In this document: positions 8,700 to 16,568 of the stretch, piece by piece | How positions within the stretch are numbered: the first letter of the stretch is position 1 | Layout: the number at the start of each line of letters is the position of its first letter | Assembly (NCBI GenBank): GCA_003512875.1 | Contig: DONZ01000100.1 | Coordinates: forward strand, 1-19,218 | Origin: Desulfovibrio sp. | Lineage (GTDB): Bacteria; Desulfobacterota; Desulfovibrionia; Desulfovibrionales; Desulfovibrionaceae | Reading direction: 5' to 3' | DNA: 19,218 nt | Made by a program: the position numbers and the translations under genes | Notes under the pieces: generated by a model | Told to the model about the DNA's origin: nothing | The model's database searches: none | Seen by the model: the letters and a program-made list of their open reading frames with translations, nothing else

Positions 8700-9287
8700 T
8701 TAATTATGTTTGATTTCAACACCGAGTAATTTAATAAATTCACCGATCAAAGCGGGGTGGGCAGGCCATGCGGCGGAGGTCACCAAATTGCCGTCAACAA
8801 CGGAATCGGACAATGTTTCATTGGAATTGGTCCAAATACCGCCGGCAAGCTTGATGTCAGGCATAACGGCAGGGTAGGCGGTACATTTCTTGCCGCGCAC
8901 AACATCCGCAGCAACCAAAAGCTGAGGACCATGGCAAATTGCGGCAATGGGTTTCTTCGCTTTCTCAAATTCCTGCACGATTTCCACTACGCGTTCATTT
9001 AGACGGATATATTCCGGTGCTCTTCCTCCCGGTATGTATAAACCTGCATACTCCGTCGTTTTCACTTTTTCAAAATCATAGTTGAGCATGAAATTATGCC
9101 CGCGTTTTTCCGAATAAGTTTGATCACCCTCGAAATCATGAATGGCGGTTGCGACAATCTCACCGCTTTTTTTGCCGGGGCAAACAACATCAACTTGAAA
9201 ACCGCACATCACAAGCATTTGATAAGGAATCATAAGCTCGTAATCTTCAACGAAATCACCGGCTAACACAAGAATTTTCTTAGACAT
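8700..9287 (-). CDS. DJ-1/PfpI family protein
   Basis: The 195-residue protein has the family's flavodoxin-like fold signatures: the [15 protein letters not shown] opening with the conserved acidic residue at about E14/E17, [12 protein letters not shown] (84-95), and the nucleophile elbow [10 protein letters not shown] with Cys118 and His119. Family members include amidases, glyoxalase III/deglycase-type enzymes and redox sensors; which activity applies here is not decidable. It is probably cytosolic. It is preceded by AGGAG at good spacing, 12 bases after the DsrE-family gene, and is the last gene of the operon before the terminator. Confidence 0.88.
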   Translation of the reverse strand: MSKKILVLAGDFVEDYELMIPYQMLVMCGFQVDVVCPGKKSGEIVATAIHDFEGDQTYSEKRGHNFMLNYDFEKVKTTEYAGLYIPGGRAPEYIRLNERVVEIVQEFEKAKKPIAAICHGPQLLVAADVVRGKKCTAYPAVMPDIKLAGGIWTNSNETLSDSVVDGNLVTSAAWPAHPALIGEFIKLLGVEIKHN

Positions 9288-9299
9288 TTTAAACTCCTT

Positions 9300-9641
9300 T
9301 TAAGGTTTGATATACGTATACCGTTCATTTTGCAGGCGGGCAAGCTCAACTATCCCGGCGGGAACAACCTGTACGCCGTCCATAAGCGTTTCTTTGGGCA
9401 AAGAAAATTTATTCATCGCATTTTGACAAACACGGACCTGCAAGCCTTTTCCCTGTAAATCTTTCAACGCGGGCAAAGCGGTTTCTTTTTTGAACAAATT
9501 CACGGCAGGACCATTGACAAGCATGACAACTTCCGCTTTTTGCCCTTCTATCGCCGTAAAATAATTGGCGATATTTGAAATTGCGATGTTCAGGACCGCT
9601 TCATCATTTAAATCCACATGAAAAACAATATCGTAATTCAT
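9300..9641 (-). CDS. DsrE-family small sulfur-relay-like protein
   Basis: I took the ATG at 9641, giving 113 residues, because GGGAGG lies four bases upstream; an ATG five codons earlier would put the ribosome site inside the gene. The sequence MNYDIVFHVDLNDEAVLNI and the later VVMLVNGPAV match the DsrE/DsrF-like fold, with a conserved Cys72 in LQVRVCQNAM. Related proteins carry sulfur on this cysteine in relay systems such as TusBCD and DsrEFH, while many single-gene members have no defined role. It lies between thiD and the DJ-1/PfpI gene, so a link to sulfur transfer for thiamin synthesis is conceivable but unproven. Confidence 0.8.
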   Translation of the reverse strand: MNYDIVFHVDLNDEAVLNIAISNIANYFTAIEGQKAEVVMLVNGPAVNLFKKETALPALKDLQGKGLQVRVCQNAMNKFSLPKETLMDGVQVVPAGIVELARLQNERYTYIKP

Positions 9642-9658
9642 ACGCCCTCCCTGCATGA

Positions 9659-10477
9659 TTAATGGTTCAATTGTGCGATAGTCGCCAAATGGTGGACAGG
9701 ACCGATACCTTTTCCGGGAGCGTATCCGTTTCTCAAAGCGCAGTTCAAATATTCCTGAGCTTTTTTCACTGCGATGATCAAAGGCTGTTTCTTTGCCAAA
9801 TACGCCGTAATCGCAGCAGACAAGGTACAGCCTGTACCGTGGCTGTTCGGCGTATCCACATGCGGCTGACGCAAAGCCTCGACAGTTCCCTTTGTATCAA
9901 AAAACCAGTCCGTGACAAGGATAGGCTTGGCTTCAAAATGCCCGCCCTTAATTAAAACAGCCTTCGCCCCCATGGCGAGAAGTTTTTTTCCCGCCTCTTC
10001 CACGCTTTTATCGTCAACAAGCTTTATTCCGGTAAGCACTTCCGTTTCCGGCTTATTGGGCGTTATAAGCGCCGCCAAGGGAAAAAGCTTCTTTTTCATA
10101 ATCTCCACAGCGCTTTCCTCAATAAGGGCGTGCCCGCTTGTGCTGACGCACACAGGATCGACAACCAAAGGAAAATCAACATGTTCCAACTCGCTCGCCA
10201 AAGCCTCGATAATTTCCGCACTGAAAAGCATGCCGGTCTTTGCCGCGTGAATGGGAAAACCGTCAAGCACAGCCTTCAGCTGCTGTACGACGAAATCAGC
10301 GCCCGGAGCATGAATACCGCTTACCCCAAGACCGTTTTGCGCGGTAAGCGCCGTAATAACGCTTGTTCCGTAAGTTCCTAAACTGGCAAACGTTTTCAAA
10401 TCCGCCTGTATCCCTGCCCCCCCGCCGCTGTCAGAACCGGCAATGGTCAATACATTGGGAAGCACGCCTGTAAACAT
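9659..10477 (-). CDS. thiD: Hydroxymethylpyrimidine / phosphomethylpyrimidine kinase ThiD
   Basis: ThiD phosphorylates HMP and HMP-P to HMP-PP, the pyrimidine half of thiamin. The 272-residue protein shows the full signature: [17 protein letters not shown] (14-30) binds the pyrimidine, [11 protein letters not shown] supplies the central strand, and [12 protein letters not shown] (GTGCT at 214-218) forms the anion hole with the catalytic Cys217. Length is typical for a single-domain ThiD, with no fused ThiE. The start has TAGGAG eight bases upstream. It begins nine bases after the META-domain gene stop. No other thiamin gene or TPP riboswitch is visible in the window. Confidence 0.95.
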   Translation of the reverse strand: MFTGVLPNVLTIAGSDSGGGAGIQADLKTFASLGTYGTSVITALTAQNGLGVSGIHAPGADFVVQQLKAVLDGFPIHAAKTGMLFSAEIIEALASELEHVDFPLVVDPVCVSTSGHALIEESAVEIMKKKLFPLAALITPNKPETEVLTGIKLVDDKSVEEAGKKLLAMGAKAVLIKGGHFEAKPILVTDWFFDTKGTVEALRQPHVDTPNSHGTGCTLSAAITAYLAKKQPLIIAVKKAQEYLNCALRNGYAPGKGIGPVHHLATIAQLNH

Positions 10478-10486
10478 ATTTTTCTC

Positions 10487-11968
10487 CTATAAATAAACAG
10501 CTTCGAAAAACGCCAACACGAAATTATTTTCCAACAGTTTTAAAATTGAACCGTTGATTTGCCATGCGTCGGCTTTATTCAAGACTTGATTGAATTCCCT
10601 TGCCTGCTCTTCGCCATGGGGACAAAGCATGAGCGTTGCCCCGCCCTGCCCGAATTTAATGGAACTTTCTTCAATAGTTACAGGCATGAAGAAATTATTG
10701 CAGCCGTCAGAACCCGTCGCCATATTATCACGGATAATGATATGCGGCTCCCTTTGCCCTTCAAAAACTTCCACAGCCTTTTCACCGATTGCTGTCAACC
10801 GCCAATAGGTATTTTCCAAACTTGTGTGCTGAAACATGGATTGACAAATTCCTTTATCTGCTTTGCTTACTTTTGTAGGATACATTTCAATTTCGCCATC
10901 GCTTTTTCTGCGGAGCACAACATCCATATCCACGGTTACAGGACGGACAAACGTTTCCTGAGGGAAGTGCTTTGTGATAATTCCATTATGCACAGCGGGA
11001 AAACGGCACATGGACGTGCAGTCGGTAAAAGAAAAATCTCCGTTGTTATTCTGCAATACACCGGAAACATTGAATTTTCCTATTTCAAACAATTCCTTTT
11101 CCCTGCGGGAAAAAGAAAGCATGTTTTTATCTTCATAATGCCTGAAAACAAGGGTGTTTTCATCCTGAACAGCCGCCACAAGCGGAGCATCGTTTTCTTG
11201 AGAGATTTCAATATTCTGCTTTCTGTCAATATATGCCCAGTGCGCTATCTGCATGGTTCCGTTCTTTTTTACAAAAGCCAAGCCATTTTTTTCCAAAAAA
11301 ACGACATCGCCCTGCGCACTGGCGAACTTGGCGGGCACAATCAATTCTTTTTCATTCACGGCTTGCCCCGCGCGATGCAACAGAATATTTTTCTCTTCTA
11401 TATCAACAGGTTTTTCCGTTGCGAACAAAAGAATATTGTCATGATAGACAGAAGCCTCCATAAACACTTTATCCCCGGCTTCGAGCACACAGTCAAAGGA
11501 AAAAGGCAAAGGCGTTTTTCCCTCTGTGGGAATGGAATACAGGGCGAAAGGCACTGTTTCGTCATTTTTATACAAAGCATAGCGGACTTCCACGCGCGGA
11601 GGAAGAAGCATGCGTTCCCGATAAAAAATCTCTCCGGTGAACGTTGTGACGGTTTGAGAAGATTTTTTGAATGTGAACGTTTGCCCTTCTGCCTCAAGAG
11701 TGAGCGTTTTTCCATTCAAAATAAGCGTGCATTCCCTTTCCTGCACGGCTCCGGAAGAAAGATACGAATAATGCAGCAGTACGGAATTTTCTCCCGTTCT
11801 CTGCCAGGAATAGCCTGTGCGGGTTTTACTGTTTATGAAAGAAAACGTGCCGTCTTCTTTAAAATACACATACGTATCGGAATCCGTTTCCCAAAGCCCG
11901 GCAAGTTCATCGGCATAAGCCGGCGAAACCAAAAATAAACTAAAAAAAAGCACTGCGATGTATTTCAT
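10487..11968 (-). CDS. Exported YbaY-like / META-domain protein
   Basis: The 493-residue protein opens with a type I signal peptide (about 1-19, ending AYA) and lacks a lipobox cysteine, so it is probably periplasmic. Residues 21-105 form a beta-rich module starting [19 protein letters not shown]. Residues about 109-190 resemble the YbaY/YscW lipoprotein domain ([20 protein letters not shown]). A beta-strand-rich middle part of unknown type follows. Residues about 395-485 are a META/HslJ domain with [14 protein letters not shown] and TLMLC. META domains occur in heat-shock and drug-resistance envelope proteins such as HslJ. The gene lies between rimO and thiD with nine-base gaps on both sides, and its Shine-Dalgarno overlaps the rimO stop (TAGGAG). 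Specific function is unknown. Confidence 0.82.
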   Translation of the reverse strand: MKYIAVLFFSLFLVSPAYADELAGLWETDSDTYVYFKEDGTFSFINSKTRTGYSWQRTGENSVLLHYSYLSSGAVQERECTLILNGKTLTLEAEGQTFTFKKSSQTVTTFTGEIFYRERMLLPPRVEVRYALYKNDETVPFALYSIPTEGKTPLPFSFDCVLEAGDKVFMEASVYHDNILLFATEKPVDIEEKNILLHRAGQAVNEKELIVPAKFASAQGDVVFLEKNGLAFVKKNGTMQIAHWAYIDRKQNIEISQENDAPLVAAVQDENTLVFRHYEDKNMLSFSRREKELFEIGKFNVSGVLQNNNGDFSFTDCTSMCRFPAVHNGIITKHFPQETFVRPVTVDMDVVLRRKSDGEIEMYPTKVSKADKGICQSMFQHTSLENTYWRLTAIGEKAVEVFEGQREPHIIIRDNMATGSDGCNNFFMPVTIEESSIKFGQGGATLMLCPHGEEQAREFNQVLNKADAWQINGSILKLLENNFVLAFFEAVYL

Positions 11969-11977
11969 AAAATTCTC

Positions 11978-13327
11978 CTATACAAGGGCAACCAAATCAT
12001 ATTGCTGCGTTTCCGCGATGTCTGCTTCAACAATCATTCCCGGTTTGATTTCCACTTCAGGCGGAGCGGAAACATAGGTGATGCCGTCCACATCAGGAGC
12101 CTGAAACCATGTGCGCCCGACATAAAGCCCCGCCCATTCCTCATGCTCCCTATCAATCAGGACAGGCATGCGTTCTCCGAGATATTCCTCTAAAATTTCC
12201 CCGCTGATTTCAGCCTGCAGCCGCATAAGTTCGTCTTTGCGCTCATTTTTTACACGCTCTTCGACTTGCTGAGGCATTTCAGCGGCTTTTGTTCCGTCTT
12301 CCTGTTCATAAGCAAAAACACCCAGCTGATGAAAACGGGATTTATCCACAAATTGATAAAGCTTGTCAAAATGCGAATCCGTTTCTCCGGGGAAACCGAC
12401 AATAAATGTCGTGCGCAGCGCTGCTTCCGGAAAATATTTGCGTATCCTGTCCACGGCAATTTCCGGATTTTGCGCGAAAGGCCTGCCCATTCGGGCTAAA
12501 ATATCCTCATGAGCGTGCTGCAGCGGAATATCGAAATAGGGTACAAACGTATCGCCTGCTTCCTGCAAATATTTCAGTAAGGTATCGGTCATTCCGGCAG
12601 GATAGAGATACATCAGCCGCAAACGTTCCAAACCGTCCAAACGGAACAGCCCGTCCAAAAGCGGACGCAAATCCTTATCGTCCGTATCACTGCCCCATGC
12701 CGTCACATCCTGCGCCACAAGAATAAGTTCTTTTATTCCGCTGCCGACAACGGCCTTTGCCTCGGAAATAAGCATTTCCTTATCAAGGGAGCGATACCCC
12801 CCGCGAATGGAAGGAATAGTGCAAAAAGAGCAATTATGGCGGCAACCCTCGCCAACTTTCAGCCATGCATAGGAGGGAGCCGTGCTTACCTTTCTGCCCT
12901 GCACGGGAATCTGCATGATACGGTTATCATAGGTAAAAGCCTGATATTCCCTCGCAGGCAATTTGATGCCGAAGTGTTCCTGAACAGCGGCGGCAACAAG
13001 GCTTCCCCAACTATCAATATCTTTTGTTTCAAGCCAAAGATTGACTTCCGGAACTTCTTTTTTCAATTCACACGTTCCATAGCGCCCAACCAAGCACCCG
13101 CAAACGATAATGAAGCACTCTTCGCCGGCTTGCGTTGCTATTTCAACAATAGTCGCAACGGATTCCTGCACGGCGCTTTGAATGAATGCGCAGGTGTTGA
13201 TGAAAACAACATCGGCATCTTCCAATTCATCAACAACGATGAAATCACCCAAAGACCCCAGAACATGCTCCGTATCAACTAAATTTTTAGGACATCCCAA
13301 ACTATGCGTATAAATCTTCAACATCAT
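11978..13327 (-). CDS. rimO: Ribosomal protein S12 methylthiotransferase RimO
   Basis: RimO is a radical-SAM enzyme that adds a methylthio group to a conserved aspartate of ribosomal protein S12. The 449-residue protein has the N-terminal UPF0004 domain with its three cluster cysteines (SLGCPKNLVDTE with C12, NTCAFI with C46, CGCLVGRYG with C78). The radical-SAM motif CRHNCSFC follows (C162, C166, C169), and a C-terminal TRAM-like domain covers about 378-447. The SLGCPKNLVD wording separates RimO from MiaB. It starts one base after the lepB stop at tandem ATG codons (13327 or 13324), so the genes are tightly coupled. Confidence 0.95.
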   Translation of the reverse strand: MMLKIYTHSLGCPKNLVDTEHVLGSLGDFIVVDELEDADVVFINTCAFIQSAVQESVATIVEIATQAGEECFIIVCGCLVGRYGTCELKKEVPEVNLWLETKDIDSWGSLVAAAVQEHFGIKLPAREYQAFTYDNRIMQIPVQGRKVSTAPSYAWLKVGEGCRHNCSFCTIPSIRGGYRSLDKEMLISEAKAVVGSGIKELILVAQDVTAWGSDTDDKDLRPLLDGLFRLDGLERLRLMYLYPAGMTDTLLKYLQEAGDTFVPYFDIPLQHAHEDILARMGRPFAQNPEIAVDRIRKYFPEAALRTTFIVGFPGETDSHFDKLYQFVDKSRFHQLGVFAYEQEDGTKAAEMPQQVEERVKNERKDELMRLQAEISGEILEEYLGERMPVLIDREHEEWAGLYVGRTWFQAPDVDGITYVSAPPEVEIKPGMIVEADIAETQQYDLVALV

Positions 13328-13328
13328 G

Positions 13329-13940
13329 CTACTCTAATTTTTTTCCCAGGCGGCTAAAACGCAAGGAATTGTTTTCACTGTCCCAAGACCAGTAAATTCT
13401 CCAAGCCTTGCCGTAAATTTCATCACGATTGACCGTTCCCCAAGCGCGGGAATCTTCCGAATTATCCCTGTTGTCACCCATGCAAAAATATTCATCCGCA
13501 GGTACTTTGAAAGGCGGCATGTTGTCAAGCGCGCCATAATAATCCGGACGGGTTTGAATAATGTAATCTTCTTCCACCTTCTCCCCGTTGCGGTAAAACT
13601 GTTTATCACGCATTTCAACAATATCGCCGGGCAAACCAACAACCCGCTTTATATAGTCAACGGACGGATTTTTAGGATATTTGAATACGATGATATCCCC
13701 GTATTGCGGACCGTCCCCTTTGTAAATCCATGTATTTGAAAAAGGCAGTTTGAAACCGTAACTCAGCTTATTGACCAAAATATAATCGCCAATCTGTATG
13801 GTATTGAGCATTGAGCCTGACGGAATGGTAAAGACTGAAACCAAAAACAAACGGATGAAAGCCGCCACGACAAGGGCGACAAAAAGCGCTTCGCCGTATT
13901 CTCTGATAACGCCTTTCTTTTTAGGAGTTAATTCTGACAT
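13329..13940 (-). CDS. lepB: Signal peptidase I
   Basis: The 203-residue protein cleaves signal peptides from exported proteins at the outer face of the inner membrane. One N-terminal anchor (about 16-37) leads into the catalytic PSGSM box with Ser43. Lys98 lies in YIKRVVGLPGD, the general base motif, and GDNRDNSEDSR is the conserved box E. It is the short, single-anchor form. GAGGAAA precedes the ATG at 13940. It is the first gene of the six-gene operon. Upstream on the minus strand TTGCGC and TAAAAA are 17 bases apart, a weak candidate promoter. Confidence 0.95.
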   Translation of the reverse strand: MSELTPKKKGVIREYGEALFVALVVAAFIRLFLVSVFTIPSGSMLNTIQIGDYILVNKLSYGFKLPFSNTWIYKGDGPQYGDIIVFKYPKNPSVDYIKRVVGLPGDIVEMRDKQFYRNGEKVEEDYIIQTRPDYYGALDNMPPFKVPADEYFCMGDNRDNSEDSRAWGTVNRDEIYGKAWRIYWSWDSENNSLRFSRLGKKLE

Positions 13941-13985
13941 AGTTTCCTCAGTTCATGTAGTTGTCTGTTTTTATCATGCATCGCC

Positions 13986-14042
13986 AAGTCGCGCAAGTTT
14001 AATAGTTTTCATTTTCCCGCAGAAAGCCTGGCGACTTTTTTC
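13986..14042 (+). terminator. Possible attenuator-like hairpin in the leader of the 14091 gene
   Basis: AAGTCGC (13986-13992) pairs perfectly with GCGACTT (14031-14037), which runs into TTTTTT. An overlapping, mutually exclusive pair TCGCCA/TGGCGA also exists. The loop is long (38 bases), so this may be chance, but the alternative pairings ahead of a U-tract resemble an attenuator. Confidence 0.25.
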
Positions 14043-14090
14043 TAAAGCTTTTCCGAGCGCTTCCGATATGAAGATATGGAGGAATAAGAA

Positions 14091-15779
14091 ATGGGCGAAA
14101 TCCAAATCGATTTTTCCACAGAAAACAGCTTTTCGCAAAACCAGAACACAAGAGCTGTAAACCTTGCAAAACCTGTCCAAAACACCCCGCTTTCGCAAGG
14201 CTCTTCTCCTGCGCCCTTTTCCCTGCAATCCCAAACAAAACAAGACAATGTGCACATTTCGCGGTCTGCACAGCTCATTCAGCAAAACACCGCTCCTTTC
14301 TCCGCCCATGCTTCCGCCGATACCACAGCAAATGCCCGGTCCGTAGCCCTGCAAAACGGAACCCTGTCTTTGACGCAAAGTGAAAAAAACGGCATAACAA
14401 GCGATTATCAGTGGAAAAACGGCACAAATTTCCAATTCACTATCAATCAAAATATCAATCTGCAGGAAAACGAAGATCAGTCCACATCTGTTTTCTTTGA
14501 ACAAGACAATATCAGCAAAAAATATCACGCGAACGGCAACATCTCAAAATATCAGGGAAACATTTTAGACGGAAATAAAAAATCCGTTCGTATCAATGCG
14601 CAGGGCGGAACGCTGAACGCTGAAAACGATACTGTTTTTGCCTTGGCAGACAACACAACCGTCAACGCCAAAGGAAATAACACCATCATCCTCAAAAATA
14701 CCATGCGTGACATGCAAATCAACACCCAAAACGGCGATAACACCATAGTCGGGCAAACCCTGCAAAATGTCACCATATCCCTTACAGGCGGCAAAAACAC
14801 CCTTAATTTTAAAAATGCGGAAAACAGCATAATCGATGCCCGAAAAAGCAATGTGCATTTAAATACGGGCAAACTCGCGGGAAGCACCCTAAACCTCGAA
14901 AAAGGAACACATGCTCTCAATATCCAGCAAAGTTCGCACAATACCATCCATTTTGCGTCCGGCTCTTTCAATCAAGAGTCGAAACTGAATATTTTCGGAA
15001 AAACCGAAAACACCCTCATTCACGCCTCAGGCGAAAAAGTAAATCTTTCCCTACAGCATAGCCAAAATAATTACATCCAATCCACGGCGAAATTCACGCA
15101 TGCCACTTTTTCAAAATCTAAAAGCGATGTCGTGTAATTCAATACATACAGCAGTATTGTCAGCACCGGAACCCTCACGGACAGCAATATGGAAATAAAC
15201 GGAACGCAAACTGTCAACATGCGGGGCAATGCACTGACCGGAAATTCCAATCTCGCACTTTCAGGGCATTCCGCGTCTCTTGCTCTCAATACGCTTTCAG
15301 AAAATGCGGCAGCGAATATCGACACCCGGCATTTCGCCCATAGCCAAATTCAAAATATTTCCGGTAATGCAACCCTTGATATTCAGGGGGGATATTACAA
15401 TAATCTCGCAGTCAATACTCTGAAAGACACCGCCTTTGCAAATATTTCAGGCGACGGCGCTGTTTCTGTCAACACCATGAAAGATAATGCCGGGATCAAC
15501 TTAGGGGAAGGCATACTCAATGTCACTATCGGCGCAGTTTCTGACAATGCGGTAATCAAAGGCGGAAAAAACGCCCTGCAAAGCAGGATAGGCGCAAGCC
15601 CCAAGGCAGACACGGAACAAAACCAACCCGGCGAAATTCATAACACGTTTCAAAATGCCGCCCTTGCCCAAAACCAAGAACAGACAAGAGCATTAAACGC
15701 ATACCGCACAACGGCGAATAATTTCCCAAACATCCCGAACGGCTTGCAAAATCAAATAAAACTCAATCGGCTTGTGTGA
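14091..15779 (+). pseudogene. Asn/Thr-rich repeat protein, reading frame split by an in-frame TAA
   Basis: From ATG 14091 (GGAGG eight bases upstream) the frame codes 348 residues to a TAA at 15135-15137. The same frame then continues for 213 more codons to TGA 15777-15779, with no frameshift and the same composition. The bridging codons read FNTYSSIVSTGTLTDSN, and the internal ATG at 15189 has no ribosome site, so this is one 563-codon gene with a single nonsense codon. There is no signal peptide. Residues 45-58 read QDNVHISRSAQLIQ, a DxVxISxxAxxLQ-like pattern that I associate with flagellar-type proteins. From about 170 onward, irregular repeats built around N-T-[ILV] at roughly 20-residue spacing suggest a right-handed beta-helix. 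It could be a recently inactivated gene, a truncated but working protein, a readthrough product or a sequence error. Function is unknown. Confidence 0.75.
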
Positions 15780-15820
15780 AAATAATTCTTTGCAAAATTA
15801 TGCTACATAGCATACTTTAA

Positions 15821-16089
15821 ATTCTTTTTTCCAATAAAGACTTAATTGCTTCTTCTGCAAAAAAATTGAATTTTGCATTATCCTTACTAAGATTTCAGAA
15901 AGAATTAGACGTTTTTGAATTTGATGAAAGCTGTTTCAATATTAAACAGGTGCGAAAAAAACGTGAACGTGGTGCAATAGGAAAACACCTCTTTTTGAAG
16001 TATTAAAGCATGAAAAAAACGTTCATATGATTATAGTTCCAAGATGTTCCAAAGAAAAATTAATATCTATTATTTTATATTGCAACTAG
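15821..16089 (+). pseudogene. Decayed IS1595-family transposase fragment
   Basis: One frame (from 15821, stop at 16004) reads ELDVFEFDESCFNIKQVR then KKRERGAIGKH, matching the ISXO2-like catalytic start of IS1595 transposases (typically EVDESYF...VRGKRGRGA.GK). The homology then continues in a different frame from 15994 as FEVLKHEKNVHMIIVPRCSK, EKLISIIL, ending at TAG 16087-16089. Restoring one lost base near 15990 would give GKHPLFEVLK, which aligns with the family's GKTPVFGLLK. The N-terminal helix-turn-helix part and everything after about SKEKLISII, including the catalytic C-terminus, are missing. It is therefore both frameshifted and internally deleted. Confidence 0.8.
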
Positions 16090-16210
16090 ATAGCTCAAAT
16101 AAAAAGTGTTGAAAAAAGCAAAAACATATAAAAATGACTCGCACTATTTATTTTAGACAATAAACGGTATACATAAGTTCACTTATGCAGAATATTGAGA
16201 ACTCCTCAGC
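16075..16210 (+). repeat. Left copy of the island-flanking inverted repeat
   Basis: Read in reverse complement, this segment matches 18650-18801 at high identity, sharing CTCAATATTCTGCATAAGT, ATTGTCTAAAATAAATAGT, ATATGTTTTTG, TTTTTCAACA and TATTTGAGCTATCTAGTTG. It lacks about 13 bases present in the right copy. The outer tip (about 16205-16210) corresponds to GGGGTC at 18655 in the other copy but has drifted. It abuts and slightly overlaps the transposase remnant, so it is probably the end of a deleted IS1595-type element. Confidence 0.85.
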
Positions 16211-16568
16211 AAGACTTTTTTTCATAATTATATCCGATACGCTACTAATGGAAAAGGACTACTATAAATCTTCTCGCTGTTATTTTCGGTTAATGTATCA
16301 GTAACAACCATTTCTTTTATGGTTGACTACTTTCTTTTGATATATTTGTTTCTTTGTTGTCTTGCTTGTTTGTTGTATCTTTTTTATCTTCTCTAGTGCT
16401 TTTTTCAACATCACAAAACGCCTTTATGGAAGCAGGAAATAGTAAAACAGCTATTAACTCCATAAAGGTGTTTATATTAATTAAAGGCTTTTCAATGAAT
16501 ATTGTTCACAGAGAGTTAAGATAAAAAAATTTTGCATCATTCTACTTTTACATAACAATAATTGTAAG
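16211..16568. other. AT-rich non-coding stretch between left repeat and HIRAN gene
   Basis: No reading frame with coding character was found in these 358 bases. The notable content is a long imperfect dyad at 16416-16473, listed separately, and a smaller perfect hairpin, CAACCAT-TTCTTTT-ATGGTTG, near 16305-16326. TTACATAA occurs twice just after the HIRAN stop codon. Otherwise nothing recognisable. Confidence 0.5.
16416..16473. other. Long hairpin element (15-bp stem with inner stem-loop)
   Basis: AAACGCCTTTATGGA (16416-16430) pairs with TCCATAAAGGTGTTT (16459-16473) over 15 positions with one G-T mismatch. The 28-base interior holds a second stem, AATAG/CTATT (16438-16442 and 16451-16455). 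It lies about 100 bases past the HIRAN stop on that gene's 3' side. It could be a terminator without a strong U-tract, a small structured RNA, or a recombination site. Confidence 0.45.

Noticed and set aside
9300..10477. TPP riboswitch controlling thiD
   Set aside because: Only nine bases separate thiD from the upstream gene, so there is no room for one, and no thi-box sequence was seen elsewhere in the operon.
10559..11938. 459-codon plus-strand frame opposite the META-domain gene
   Set aside because: It is antisense to a clear signal-peptide and META-domain gene inside a tight operon; its protein is an antisense-type composition with no motif and no ribosome site.
13974..14528. 184-codon minus-strand frame across the lepB upstream region
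   Set aside because: It overlaps the lepB leader and the start of the repeat-protein gene, which has a good GGAGG ribosome site and sensible codon use; the minus frame looks like a shadow.
15189..15779. Separate second gene after the TAA in the repeat protein
   Set aside because: It is in the same frame as the upstream part, is joined by an open 17-codon bridge, and has no ribosome site at its first ATG, so it is treated as the distal half of one interrupted gene.
16416..16473. Integron-type attC recombination site
   Set aside because: The hairpin lacks the conserved GTTRRRY/RYYYAAC ends and there is no integrase or cassette array nearby.
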